A DNA stretch of 64,000 bases, taken from positions 372,001 to 436,000 of the forward strand of contig NZ_CP076448.1 of assembly GCF_019203965.1 (NCBI RefSeq). Reading direction: 5' to 3'. Numbering within the stretch: position 1 is the stretch's first letter; each line of letters starts with the position of its first letter. Positions 1-9,026 of the stretch are shown piece after piece. This DNA is from Elioraea tepida (GTDB taxonomy: Bacteria; Pseudomonadota; Alphaproteobacteria; Acetobacterales; Acetobacteraceae). The translations under genes were made by a program, and so were the position numbers. The notes below the pieces were generated by a model. That model was not told the origin of the DNA. It did no database searches and saw nothing but the letters and a program-made list of their open reading frames with translations.

Positions 1-1750
1 TGACGTGGTTCACCCGCGCTTCGGCAGCTGCGATCAGCGCCTCCGGCGTCGCTTGGTCCGACAGCAGCCGCACAGGATGGGCGAGCTGCGCCAAGTGATA
101 CTCCAGCGCCCAGCGGTTGTTCACCCAGTCCTTGAGGTTGGAGAGATGACGCGCGACGCCGCTGCCGCGCCGATACGGCTCGCCTTGGTGGTAGCTGAGC
201 GGCGTGGTGCTCACCGTGAGACCATCGTCGATGCTGTCCAGAACCGCGACGTCGGCCCAGCCAGCGATGTGCAGCGCGCCGTAGTTCCAATCCACGGTGT
301 TGGCGATCCTTGCCAACGGATTGGCGATGCGGATGGCGAGCGGGTGCATCACTGTCCAGCGACCGACATAGCCTCCCGGCACGCGCGCCAGCACTTGAGC
401 GGGCTGCGGGTGGGTCCTGTTGCTGTCGTTGTCGATGCAGAAGGCTTCGGTCAGCGGATGCTCATGCCGCAGCGCCAACTGCAGCAACTTGCGCCCCGAA
501 AGCTTCCAGTCCTGCCTCATCATCAGCTCCGCTTGGAAGCTCTCCTCGACCACGCGCAGGGACGGCACGAGAACGACGCGCTGCGTCTTGAGCCGCTCCA
601 GGCAGCAGGCGAAGACCTCGCAGGAGAAGAAGCAGTCTGACGTCAGGAAGAAGTAGATGTCTTCCGGCACCGCATCAGCAAGCGCCAAATTATAGTTTCG
701 GGTTAGCAAGTGATATGAATTCGTGTGCGGCGGCGTGGGGGCTACCAGCACCCGCACCGGCAGGATCGCCGAGAGTTTCTTTTTCATCGCTGAGGCGTTC
801 GACCGCTCGGCCCCGTCGGGATCCGTCACGATCACGAACTCGGAGCTATCTCGCGGCGCGGTGTCCAGCACGCCACTCTCGATCAACCCGCGCAGGCCGA
901 AGGTCAGGAAGGCATCCATGAAGTTCTTGCCCCAGACAGGCAGGATGAAGCGGACCCGCGGCTCGCGCCTCTCTTCAGACGTCAACGGATTCAACGTCGG
1001 GCCGGCGGAGAGCGGAAAGCGGTTCTCCTCAACGCGCGCGTGGCTGCCGAAATCGGTTCGCGGCACGAAGGCGCCGTCGCGTTCCTCCATGTAGTAGCGA
1101 CCGTCAAAGGGAATGATGAATGGCCGGTCCACCGTCTTGCGCAGCACCGCGAAGATGGCCAAAAAGTCTGTGGCCATGATGCCGCGCTCGGCCAGCACAG
1201 AGTCAGTGTAGGGAATCAGCTCTTCGCCAAGATTGTAATGCAGGCCAAGCACGTCGTAATCGTTAGCTCTGGCGAGATCGAGGAAGAAGGACGGGTGGTA
1301 GTTGAAGAACGCATGATTGTGGTAACCCTGGGAGGGTAGGGCGTGCAACATGAGACCGCCCGTCCGCGTCAGCTTGTGGATGTTCTCGAAGCAGTGGAAC
1401 TGGTCGAAGGCGTGCTCGGTGGTGCCGTGGTTCGTGACGAGGTCGAACGTTTCCCGGAACTGGTAGGTCTCATCGAGCGGCAAGTTCAGGTTGTAGCGAA
1501 GCGCGCCGTCATGTCCGTCGAGGTCAATCGAGACATATTTGGTCATCCCGAGCGCGCGGTAGAAATCGCGCGGCGTCGAGATCGAATCGGACGGGATCTC
1601 GGGGAAGAGTTCGCGGATAGCCTCGCGCGCACGGTGCGTATCGGGCGCGAAGGTCTGGCTGCCGAGCTCGAGAACCGACTTCCGGCCGGCGAGAAAACCC
1701 TGTAGCTGCATCTGTCGCATCAGACGCAGAGCCTGGACCCCAATGCCCAT
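1..1750 (-). CDS. SAM-dependent methyltransferase with C-terminal glycosyltransferase-like domain (partial, 3' end outside window)
   Basis: I translated the minus strand directly; it stays open from about 1750 to the left edge (583 codons), so the C-terminus is missing. The first ~190 residues look like a class I methyltransferase: VLELGSQTF resembles the SAM-binding motif and is followed by SIDLDGHDG and HGTTEHAFDQFHCFENIHK, a layout seen in polysaccharide-locus methyltransferases. After about residue 220 a second domain begins (RFILPVWGKNFMDAFL, then EFVIVTDPDG), reminiscent of a glycosyltransferase-like fold; I cannot name it. The divergent ABC-2 exporter genes place it in a surface-glycan locus. 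The ATG at 1750 has no clear ribosome site, and in-frame GTG codons lie just upstream, so the start is uncertain. Confidence 0.7.
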   Translation of the reverse strand, partial: MGIGVQALRLMRQMQLQGFLAGRKSVLELGSQTFAPDTHRAREAIRELFPEIPSDSISTPRDFYRALGMTKYVSIDLDGHDGALRYNLNLPLDETYQFRETFDLVTNHGTTEHAFDQFHCFENIHKLTRTGGLMLHALPSQGYHNHAFFNYHPSFFLDLARANDYDVLGLHYNLGEELIPYTDSVLAERGIMATDFLAIFAVLRKTVDRPFIIPFDGRYYMEERDGAFVPRTDFGSHARVEENRFPLSAGPTLNPLTSEERREPRVRFILPVWGKNFMDAFLTFGLRGLIESGVLDTAPRDSSEFVIVTDPDGAERSNASAMKKKLSAILPVRVLVAPTPPHTNSYHLLTRNYNLALADAVPEDIYFFLTSDCFFSCEVFACCLERLKTQRVVLVPSLRVVEESFQAELMMRQDWKLSGRKLLQLALRHEHPLTEAFCIDNDSNRTHPQPAQVLARVPGGYVGRWTVMHPLAIRIANPLARIANTVDWNYGALHIAGWADVAVLDSIDDGLTVSTTPLSYHQGEPYRRGSGVARHLSNLKDWVNNRWALEYHLAQLAHPVRLLSDQATPEALIAAAEARVNHV

Positions 1751-1951
1751 CGAGGTGACCACCACTGCCGCTGCGCGTGCCGTCGGGTGACGCACGCTTC
1801 TGGCGGACCGTAGAGCCGGAGCGCGTGGCCAGGCAATCCCGCTTGCCCGCTCGAAACCATCCTTGCCGCGGACTCGAACGCACGGGTCATGCTCAACGGC
1901 CCCGGCCCACGCCAAGTGGCCGTGCGCCCAGGGGCGCGATATAGAAGCGCC

Positions 1952-2794
1952 ATGCTGGCTCGGACCGCACCGTCATCGGCGTTCTACCATTGCGATTCCG
2001 CGCATCCCCAGAGGCTGCAACGCGCGCTGGCCGACCTTGCAAAGGGCTTTGCGCGCTGGCGGCTTGCGCTGTCGCTCGCAAGGCTCGACATCCGCAACCG
2101 CTATCGCGGCTCGGTGCTCGGCCCGTTTTGGCTGACGCTGTCCACCGCGATCATGGTGTGCGGCATCGGGCTGCTCTACTCCCAGCTTTTCCAGATGCCA
2201 CTCTCGGCCTATCTGCCTTTCCTGACGGTCAGCCTGCTCATCTGGAACATGATCGCGCAGACCGTGTCGGACGCCTGCACCAGCCTGGTTTCGGCCGAGG
2301 CCATCATTCGGCAAATGCCACTGCCGTATACAGTGCATGTGCTGCGTTTCCTTCTGCGCAACGCGCTCATCGCCGCGCACAACCTGCCGCTCATTCTGAT
2401 CGTCTTCCTGCTGTTCGGCGTGCTGCCGGGTTGGACCGCGCTGATGGCTCTGGTGGGGCTCGGGCTGATCGCGGTCAACGCGTTTGCCATCGGTATGTTC
2501 CTCGGCATGATCTGCGCACGCTTCCGCGACGTGCAGCAGATCGTGGCGAGCGTGATGCAGCTCGCCTTCTTCCTCTCGCCGGTGCTGTGGAAGCCGGAGC
2601 TGCTGAACGAGTTGCAGGTGCTGCTTCCGCTCAACCCCTTCTACGTGCTGATGCAGACTGTGCGGGGGCCGTTGCTGGAGAACGGCGCGCCGCCGCTGAT
2701 CTGGGCGTGTGCGGTGCTCTACACCATCCTCACTTCGGCGATCGCCTTCGGCTTTTTCGCCCGGTTCCGGGCCCGAATCGCTTTCTGGGTGTGA
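1952..2794 (+). CDS. ABC-2 type polysaccharide exporter, permease subunit (Wzm/KpsM-like)
   Basis: Inner-membrane permease that would move a lipid-linked or capsular glycan across the membrane, driven by the ATPase encoded next. About 280 residues with six hydrophobic segments. The N-terminal motif LDIRNRYRGSVLGPFWLTLS (residues ~44-63) is the hallmark of the ABC-2 glycan exporter family, and LSPVLWKPE with PLNPFYVLMQTVRGPLLE fits its C-terminal half. I chose the ATG at 1952 because the frame's 21-residue upstream extension is not family-like. Three bases separate it from the ATPase gene, so the two form one operon, divergent from the methyltransferase gene. The glycan itself cannot be told from this. 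Confidence 0.85.
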   Translation: MLARTAPSSAFYHCDSAHPQRLQRALADLAKGFARWRLALSLARLDIRNRYRGSVLGPFWLTLSTAIMVCGIGLLYSQLFQMPLSAYLPFLTVSLLIWNMIAQTVSDACTSLVSAEAIIRQMPLPYTVHVLRFLLRNALIAAHNLPLILIVFLLFGVLPGWTALMALVGLGLIAVNAFAIGMFLGMICARFRDVQQIVASVMQLAFFLSPVLWKPELLNELQVLLPLNPFYVLMQTVRGPLLENGAPPLIWACAVLYTILTSAIAFGFFARFRARIAFWV

Positions 2795-2797
2795 GCC

Positions 2798-3529
2798 GTG
2801 CCGCATATCGAGGCCCAGGGCCTCAGCATCAACTTCCCGCTCTATCATCTCGGCGCCAGGTCGCTGAAAAAGCGGCTGATGGCTGCCGCCTCGATCCGCT
2901 TGCGCGAGGATGACAGCCACCGGATCGTCGTCGTCGCCCTGCGCGATCTTTCCTTTCGGATCAATGCCGGCGAGCGGGTCGCGCTTGTCGGCAGCAACGG
3001 GGCGGGCAAGACGACGCTGCTGCGCACGCTGGCCGGCACCTACGAACCGGTCGCCGGCAGGCTCGAGGTCGAAGGCACGATCGGCGCGTTGCTTGATCCT
3101 TCAGCAGGAATGGATCCGGACGCGACGGGCCGCGAAAACATCGTGCTTCGCGGGCTGTTCCTTGGCCTGTCGGATGCCGAGTGCAAGGCGCTGGTGGAGG
3201 AGGCTGGCCGGTTCAGCGGGCTCAACGAGTTCCTCGACGTGCCAATCCGCACCTATTCCGCCGGCATGAGCATCCGCCTCTCCTTCGCGGTGGCCACGCT
3301 CATGTCGCCTCAGATCCTGCTGATGGACGAGTGGTTCCTGGCAGGGGACGCGGACTTCATGGCGCGTGCCTCGGAGCGACTGGAGAAGCTTGTGGTCGGA
3401 GCGGACATCCTGGTGCTCGCGACGCATGACATGGCCATCGTCCGCCGATGGTGTACGCGGGTAATCAGACTCGCCAGCGGGCGGATCGAGGCGGACGGGA
3501 CGGTCGAGGAGGTCCTGGGTCCGGCGTAA
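2798..3529 (+). CDS. ABC-2 type polysaccharide exporter, ATPase subunit (KpsT/Wzt-like, short form)
   Basis: Cytoplasmic ATPase partner of the preceding permease. Walker A GSNGAGKTT (~residues 65-73), signature YSAGMSIRL, Walker B ILLMDEWF and the switch histidine in LATHD are all present. At 243 residues it has only the nucleotide-binding domain. Wzt proteins of O-antigen systems often carry an extra C-terminal glycan-binding domain; its absence suggests a KpsT-like or terminal-group-independent exporter. It starts at a GTG three bases after the permease stop. Confidence 0.87.
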   Translation: MPHIEAQGLSINFPLYHLGARSLKKRLMAAASIRLREDDSHRIVVVALRDLSFRINAGERVALVGSNGAGKTTLLRTLAGTYEPVAGRLEVEGTIGALLDPSAGMDPDATGRENIVLRGLFLGLSDAECKALVEEAGRFSGLNEFLDVPIRTYSAGMSIRLSFAVATLMSPQILLMDEWFLAGDADFMARASERLEKLVVGADILVLATHDMAIVRRWCTRVIRLASGRIEADGTVEEVLGPA

Positions 3530-4372
3530 AAGAACGCTGGTGTGGAAGGGCTCCCGCCTTGCCTAATGGGTCGAAGGCACGTTCGGCCTCGTTGCACGGC
3601 GCCACAGGGCTCCGGAGCGAGGCCGGAACCCGATGCTCAGCGCGTCTCAAGGGCCACCGACGCCAGGACTCAACAGCAGGAGCGGCCGGGTGAAGCGGAA
3701 GGGGCCCCGGATCGCGGAGCACGCCGCCGACGGCTGCCATAACACGACAGGCCTTTCTAGCCTCCTGCGCCTTGGCAGCCCTCGCCGCGGACGTGCTGCT
3801 CGTCTCGCGGGTCATTGACAGAATTGGTCATCCTCGATCCGGTCTCTCCAGGGCGCCGTGGCGCCGCCCCTCGCGGTCGGTACGCGGGTAGGGGAGCCGT
3901 AGCGACGACAGGTTCAACGGGAAAATGATGCCTATCGACGAACCCATGCCTTCGGTTCCCACTCCCTCCGCCAGCTCTTGACAAACGCTGTGGCGCATCC
4001 CGGGCCTCCGGGCGGCCGATCCGGCGGGAGGGGCGAGGGGCGCACGCCTCCGTCGCATCCTCGAACTAGGTCAACGGTCCCGGTGTCCCGCCCGCCGGGC
4101 CCGCCGAGTGAGGCATCGCCCCTGGCGATCCGGTCCTCGTGAGGATGGCCATGCTCGACCGGGTGCACGATGCGCACTCCGCCACCACCAGCGGCACCTG
4201 ACCAATCCCGCCTGAAACGATCAAACGGTCGCCGTGACCTTCCGTCGCGCGCCATCCTGCCGACAAGGGGCCCCGGCATCCCGAGGCATGCCCCCTTGAG
4301 CGCACCGCGCTGCCGAAAGCGCCGCGGTGGCCTCAGGACCAGGTGTCCCTTTCGGCCACGGCGGCTTGCCCG
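3530..4372. other. Intergenic region without recognisable gene
   Basis: About 840 bases between the ABC ATPase gene and the convergent TRAP permease gene. Short open frames exist on both strands, as expected at this GC content, but none shows a recognisable motif, a good ribosome site or family-like composition. I see no T-rich terminator, tRNA or tandem repeat. It may be a decayed gene at the edge of the polysaccharide locus; nothing in the sequence proves that. Confidence 0.6.
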
Positions 4373-5683
4373 CTACATCAGCCGCGGCAGGGCGAGGCTG
4401 AGCGAGGGAATGTACAGGATCACGCCCAAGCGCAGGATGTCGGCAAGCCAGAACGGGGTTACGCCGCGATAGATCGTGCGGAGCGAGACGTCAGGCAGAA
4501 GGCCGCGCAACACGAAGACGTTCATGCCGACCGGCGGCGTGAGCAGGCTGATCTCGGTCGCGACGACGACGACGATGCCGAACCAGATCAGCACCGAATC
4601 GGGATCGAGGCCGAACTCGAGCACCTGAACGAGCGGATAGAACACGGGCACAGTGAGCAGGATCATGCTCAGGCTCTCGAGCGCGCAGCCGAGCACAAGG
4701 TAGATCGCGGCAATCACCGTCACCACCGACCACGGCCCGAGTCCAGACCGTTCGACGATCTCTCGCAAAAGATCGGGAAAGCCGGCGACATTGACGAGGT
4801 TGCCGAAGACGAGCGCGCCGATGATGACGGTGAACAGCATCGCGGTGGTGCGCCCGCTCTCGACCAGAGCCTCCAGGAGCTCCCGGGCCCGAAGCGCGCG
4901 ACGCGCGAGCGCCATCCCGAGCGCGACCATGGCACCGATGCCGGCCGCCTCGGTGGGCGTGAACACGCCGAGATAGATTCCGCCCAGGATCACTGCGAAC
5001 AGTCCGAGCGTGGGGGCAACACCGCGCAATGCGCGTAGTCTCTCCTTCAGCGGATGTCGTTCCCCCGGCGGCCCGAGCGATCGACTGATCGCGGTCGCGA
5101 CCGCAGCCGCTCCGACATACATCGCAATGCCGAGAAGCCCCGGCAGAATGCCGGCAATGAACAGCTTGCCGATGTCCGACTGGGTCAGCAGGCCGTAGAT
5201 CACCATGATCACGCTCGGGGGGATCAGGATCCCGAGCGTGCCACCCGCGGCGACCGCGCCGGCGGCGAAGCCGGGAGCGTAGCCGTAGCGTCGCATCTCC
5301 GGCATCGCCACCTTGGCCATGGTGGCGGCCGTGGCGAGAGACGATCCGGAAACCGCGGAAAATCCGCCTGCGGCGAGGATCGTCGCCATCGCAAGCCCGC
5401 CGCGGCGATGGCCAAGCACGGCATAGGCAGCGCCAAAGAGTTCGCGGGAGACGCCGGCGCGCGTCAGCAGATTGCCCATCACGATGAACAGCGGCAGCAC
5501 GGAGAGGGTGTAGGAGCGCGCTGCCTCGAACACAGTTGTGCCCAGCATTGCAAACGCCGCCCGCCAGCTCACAAGCTCGGCGAAGCCGACGAGGCCGACC
5601 GCGAGCATGGCGCAGCCGATCGGCATGCGCAGGAAGATCAGGGCGAACAGAACCCCGAAGGCGGTCCACATCTCGCCGATCAC
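4373..5683 (-). CDS. dctM: TRAP transporter large permease (DctM family)
   Basis: Large membrane subunit of a TRAP uptake system, which imports organic acids using an ion gradient and a periplasmic binding protein. 436 residues, about the usual length, hydrophobic throughout, with family motifs GFSAVSGSSLATAATM (~107-122), GGTLGILIPPSVIMVIYG (~147-164), GVFTPTEAAGIGA (~240-252) and a late TEISLLTPPVGMNVFV. It is the last gene of a minus-strand unit marR-dctP-dctQ-dctM, divergent from the homogentisate genes. The likely cargo is therefore an aromatic acid feeding that pathway; this is inferred from position only. Confidence 0.92.
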   Translation of the reverse strand: MIGEMWTAFGVLFALIFLRMPIGCAMLAVGLVGFAELVSWRAAFAMLGTTVFEAARSYTLSVLPLFIVMGNLLTRAGVSRELFGAAYAVLGHRRGGLAMATILAAGGFSAVSGSSLATAATMAKVAMPEMRRYGYAPGFAAGAVAAGGTLGILIPPSVIMVIYGLLTQSDIGKLFIAGILPGLLGIAMYVGAAAVATAISRSLGPPGERHPLKERLRALRGVAPTLGLFAVILGGIYLGVFTPTEAAGIGAMVALGMALARRALRARELLEALVESGRTTAMLFTVIIGALVFGNLVNVAGFPDLLREIVERSGLGPWSVVTVIAAIYLVLGCALESLSMILLTVPVFYPLVQVLEFGLDPDSVLIWFGIVVVVATEISLLTPPVGMNVFVLRGLLPDVSLRTIYRGVTPFWLADILRLGVILYIPSLSLALPRLM

Positions 5684-5692
5684 GCCGACGCC

Positions 5693-6199
5693 TCAGCCGG
5701 TCCGTACGCTGGAGCGTTCCCGTAACGAAACCCCTGCCAGGATCACCATCGCGGCCGCAGCGAGAGCCGTGAAGGCGGCCATCAGGAACGCTACCGGCGC
5801 GAGCGGGATGGCGAGAAGGTTGGTCGTGGCATGCTCAAGAGCGAGGCGTTCGCCCCGAAGCCAGAGCTGCCAGGCGAGCACGGCAAGCACGGCCCCCGCC
5901 GCTGCCTCGGTGACGGCGCGCTGCAGCGCAACGAGCCGCGGCGGCAGCAGATGATCCAGCACATCCACCACGACATGCTCCCGCCCGAGTGTGGCGAGCG
6001 GCAGGGCGGCGAAGACCGTGATGGCGAGCAGAAGCCCGACCAGCTCGTAGGAGCCTGGCAGCGGCGCGTTGAGCAGATACCGCCCGATCACGTCGAGCGC
6101 CGTCACCACGGCCATGGCGGCGAGCGCGAGAGCGACGAGAAGCCCCGCTGCCAAGCGGCCAGGTCCCACCACGCGCTCGGCGGAGGAACGAGCCGTCAC
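5693..6199 (-). CDS. dctQ: TRAP transporter small permease (DctQ family)
   Basis: Small membrane subunit of the TRAP transporter. 168 residues with four hydrophobic helices, including LAAGLLVALALAAMAVVTAL near the N-terminus, and the typical DVIGRYLLNAPLPGSYELVG loop (~38-57). I chose the GTG at 6199, which overlaps the dctP stop by 4 bases (GTGA). A much longer open frame upstream is only a shadow of dctP. The stop lies 9 bases before the dctM start. Confidence 0.85.
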   Translation of the reverse strand: MTARSSAERVVGPGRLAAGLLVALALAAMAVVTALDVIGRYLLNAPLPGSYELVGLLLAITVFAALPLATLGREHVVVDVLDHLLPPRLVALQRAVTEAAAGAVLAVLAWQLWLRGERLALEHATTNLLAIPLAPVAFLMAAFTALAAAAMVILAGVSLRERSSVRTG

Positions 6200-7245
6200 G
6201 CTGGCGGGCGCACACCGGTCGCGGCGCGGATCTCGGCAAGCAGCGCCGCGCCGTCGACTCCGCGCCCGCGCGCAGCTTCGACCCAGCGTGATTCGAGCGC
6301 GGCGGAGGCCCGTCTGACCGCGCGCACAAGCGCCTCGCTTCCTTCGACGATGGTGATCCCGGCGGCCCGCATCTGCTCGATCGCTGCCCGGTCCGCGGCG
6401 TTCCACGCCTTGCCGATCAGCCGAGCGAAGGCTTCGCCGGAGACGGTACTGATCGCCTCGCGATCGCGCGGCGCGATGGCATTCCACTTCGCCTCGTTGA
6501 TCACGAAGAACCAGGATGTGTTGTAGATCCCGCCCGGCAGAGTGGTGGTGAAGCGCACGTGTTCGGTGAGACGGAACGAGGTGATCGCCTCGTAGGTGAT
6601 GGTCACGCCATCGACCACGCCGCGGCTCAGCATCTCGAAGATCTGGCCGGCCGGAGCCTGGACCGGGACCCCGCCGAGCGCCTGAATGAGGTCGGACGCG
6701 TGCCCGCCCGGAACACGGAACCTGAGACCGGTGAGATCACCGGGCTGCATGACCGGCCGTGGTTTCGTGTGGATGTTGCCGGGCCCATGGGTGAAGAGGC
6801 CGAGAACGTGCACGCCGCGATGCTCGTCGGCCTTACGCAGTGTCCTTTCGAAGGCGTTCCAGTACGCCACCGAAAGCGTCTCGGCATCGTCGCCCAGGAA
6901 GCTGAACTCGAAGGCGCGCTGCAACAGGAAGCGATCGCCTGGGATGAAGCTATGGAGGCTGTAGCCGAGATCCGCGACGCCATCGCGCACAAGGTCGAAA
7001 TGCGCGGGCGGGCCACCGAGCGGCTGGGCAAGAAGCCGCACCGTGACGCGCCCGTCCGTGACCTGGCGGACCTGCTCCATCCAGGGGCGGAAGGCATTCT
7101 CGACGATCGGGTGGCGCGGCGGAAGCCAAGAGGAGAAGGAGAGGGTGACGCCCTGTGCTGCGAGAGGGCGGGCGATCGAGAACAGCGGCAGGGCGCCGAT
7201 CGCGCCGAGGAGCATGCGGCGAGGGGTGCGGCCTTGCATGGACAT
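6196..7245 (-). CDS. dctP: TRAP transporter substrate-binding protein (DctP family)
   Basis: Periplasmic solute receptor of the TRAP system. 349 residues, starting with a cleavable signal (RRMLLGAIGALPLFSIARPLAA; the arginine pair makes Tat export possible). LSFSSWLPPRHPIV follows at the mature N-terminus, and later LTGLRFRVPGG with GGVPVQAPAGQIFEMLSRGV matches the conserved ligand-binding region of the family. First transporter gene after marR (29-base gap). The ligand cannot be read from sequence; the genes across the divergent promoter suggest a hydroxylated aryl acetate or related acid. Confidence 0.9.
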   Translation of the reverse strand: MSMQGRTPRRMLLGAIGALPLFSIARPLAAQGVTLSFSSWLPPRHPIVENAFRPWMEQVRQVTDGRVTVRLLAQPLGGPPAHFDLVRDGVADLGYSLHSFIPGDRFLLQRAFEFSFLGDDAETLSVAYWNAFERTLRKADEHRGVHVLGLFTHGPGNIHTKPRPVMQPGDLTGLRFRVPGGHASDLIQALGGVPVQAPAGQIFEMLSRGVVDGVTITYEAITSFRLTEHVRFTTTLPGGIYNTSWFFVINEAKWNAIAPRDREAISTVSGEAFARLIGKAWNAADRAAIEQMRAAGITIVEGSEALVRAVRRASAALESRWVEAARGRGVDGAALLAEIRAATGVRPPA

Positions 7246-7274
7246 CCTCCCTTCTGTGGTTACAAATGAAAATG

Positions 7275-7799
7275 TCAGTCCGGCACCGCCCGGTCAAGCC
7301 TCGCCGTGTCCAGGGCCTCCGCGCGCGCCGCGATCCGCCCGAGCATCGCGCTGAGCGCGGCGCGGTCAGCCGGCCCGAGCACCGCCATCAGGTCGGCCTC
7401 CAGGCGCCGGGCAAAGGGCACGATCTGCTCGTAGACACGCCGCCCTTTGGCGGTGAAGGCGAGCAGCCCGAGGCGGCGATCGGCCGGGTGCGGGCCGCGA
7501 CGCACCAAGTCCTTCGCGAGCAGCGACGCGACGGCGCGGCTGACCTTGACCTTGTCCATCGCCGTCCGCTCCGCGATCGCAGTCGCCGCGACCGGGGCAT
7601 AGCGGCCGATCACCGCGAGGCAGCGCCATTCCGGGATCGAAAGGCCGAACCTCTCCGCATAGAAGTGGGCGAACAGGCGGCTGACCTTGTTCGCCGTCAC
7701 GGAGAGCTCATAGGGAAGGAAACGCTCGAGCAGGAATGGGGCGGTCTCGTCGCCCGCCTGCCCGGCGTCCTCCGGCTCGCGTCTTGACAACCGTTGCAT
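7275..7799 (-). CDS. MarR-family transcriptional regulator
   Basis: Dimeric winged-helix regulator, 174 residues from the ATG at 7799. The central HTH contains IPEWRCLAVIGRYAPVAATAIAERTAMDKVKVSRAV, quoted here by its ends IPEWRCLAVI and DKVKVSRAV; the wing follows (PHPADRRLGLLAFTAKG). MarR proteins near aromatic catabolic genes usually repress the operon until a pathway acid or CoA ester binds. It sits between the divergent hmg operon and the TRAP genes it co-directs. The frame can be extended upstream to a TTG at 7835, but that would run through the promoter candidate of the divergent operon, so I prefer 7799. No clear ribosome site precedes either start. Confidence 0.85.
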   Translation of the reverse strand: MQRLSRREPEDAGQAGDETAPFLLERFLPYELSVTANKVSRLFAHFYAERFGLSIPEWRCLAVIGRYAPVAATAIAERTAMDKVKVSRAVASLLAKDLVRRGPHPADRRLGLLAFTAKGRRVYEQIVPFARRLEADLMAVLGPADRAALSAMLGRIAARAEALDTARLDRAVPD

Positions 7800-7814
7800 C
7801 TGAAACAGTATGTT
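7784..7814 (+). promoter_or_regulatory. Candidate promoter and MarR operator upstream of hmgA
   Basis: A perfect -35 TTGACA (7784-7789) is followed after 19 bases by TATGTT (7809-7814) as a weak -10. The imperfect palindrome CATCTGAAACAGTATG (7797-7812) lies over the spacer and -10 and touches the marR start codon, a position from which a divergently encoded MarR protein could repress both directions. Judged by eye; the spacing is longer than ideal. Confidence 0.45.
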
Positions 7815-7885
7815 GGAAACGCGAACGTGACGCAAGGCGGCCGGGCGAAAGCGGGCATGGCAGGCCGGTCGCAGGGAGGGTTGCG

Positions 7886-9022
7886 ATGAAGCACTACATC
7901 CGGTTTCCCCGCATGGAGGGGCAGACGAGCCGCCAGGCGCATGCCGATCTCCCGGCGGGCACGTTCGAGCGCGAGCTCGGCAAGGAGGGGTTCTTCGGCC
8001 CGGCGACGCACATGTACCACCGCCATCCGCCGACCGGCTGGTCGTCCTGGGAGGGGCCGCTGCGCCCCCGTGCGTTCGACCTCGCCCGGCTGAACGCTCA
8101 GCATGCCTCGCCGTTCGAGGCCGCCGAGATCCTGTTCAACCAGCATGTCCGGCTGCGCTTCTGGCGTGCCCCGCAGGCGATGGACCATCTCGCCCGGAAC
8201 GCCGATGGCGATGAGCTGATCTTCGTCCATCAGGGGTCCGGCGATCTCTTCTGCGACTACGGACACCTGACCTACAGAGCCGGCGACTACATCGTTCTCC
8301 CGCGCTCGACGATGTGGCGCATCGAGAGCCGCGAGCCGACCGTCTGCCTGCTGATCGAGGCGACGAACTCGACCTATATGCTTCCTGACAAGGGCATGCT
8401 CGGGGCGCATGCGATCTTCGACCCCGCGGTGCTCGAGACGCCGCAGATCGACGAGGCCTTCCGCGCGCAGCAGGGCGAGGCGGAGACACGCGTCGTCATC
8501 AAGCGTCGCAACGCGCTATCGGTCTGCACCTATCCGTTCAACCCGCTCGATGCGGTGGGCTGGCATGGCGATCTCGCGCCGGTGAAGCTGAACATCGAGC
8601 AGATCCGCCCCCTTGCATCGCACCGCTACCATCTGCCGCCGTCGGCGCACACGACCTTCGTGGCGAACCGGTTCGTGATCTGCACCTTCACGCCGAGACC
8701 CTTCGAGACCGACCCGGGCGCGCTGAAGGTGCCGTTCTTCCACAACAACGACGACTATGACGAGGTCCTGTTCTACCACGCAGGCGACTTCTTTTCGCGC
8801 GACAACATCCATGCCGGGATGATGACGCTGCACCCCTGCGGGTTCACCCATGGGCCGCACCCGAAAGCGCTCGAGCGTGCCTTCGTCCAGCCCAAGCCCG
8901 CCACCGACGAGTATGCGGTGATGCTCGATGCCCGCGACGCGCTCGAGATCGGCGCAGCGGCGCACGGCGTGGAGGTCGCGGGCTACGCCGACAGCTGGAA
9001 GGTCAAGCGCGCCGCGGAGTGA
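7886..9022 (+). CDS. hmgA: Homogentisate 1,2-dioxygenase
   Basis: Iron enzyme that opens the ring of homogentisate to maleylacetoacetate. 378 residues, shorter than the ~430-residue classical enzymes. The cupin body is clear: NADGDELIFVHQGSGDLFCD (~111-130), the HGO signature PFNPLDAVGWHGDLAPVKLN (~217-236) and YHLPPSAHTTF. The expected iron ligands are present: His286 (FFHNNDDYDE), Glu293 and His322 (THGPHP). The ATG at 7886 has a strong GGGAGGG ribosome site. First gene of a six-gene operon whose later members catalyse the next two steps, which supports homogentisate rather than gentisate as substrate. Confidence 0.88.
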   Translation: MKHYIRFPRMEGQTSRQAHADLPAGTFERELGKEGFFGPATHMYHRHPPTGWSSWEGPLRPRAFDLARLNAQHASPFEAAEILFNQHVRLRFWRAPQAMDHLARNADGDELIFVHQGSGDLFCDYGHLTYRAGDYIVLPRSTMWRIESREPTVCLLIEATNSTYMLPDKGMLGAHAIFDPAVLETPQIDEAFRAQQGEAETRVVIKRRNALSVCTYPFNPLDAVGWHGDLAPVKLNIEQIRPLASHRYHLPPSAHTTFVANRFVICTFTPRPFETDPGALKVPFFHNNDDYDEVLFYHAGDFFSRDNIHAGMMTLHPCGFTHGPHPKALERAFVQPKPATDEYAVMLDARDALEIGAAAHGVEVAGYADSWKVKRAAE

Positions 9023-9026
9023 CAGC

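Noticed and set aside
7800-7835. TTG at 7835 as start of the marR gene
   Set aside because: It would place the coding region across the divergent promoter and palindrome; the ATG at 7799 gives a normal-length MarR protein.
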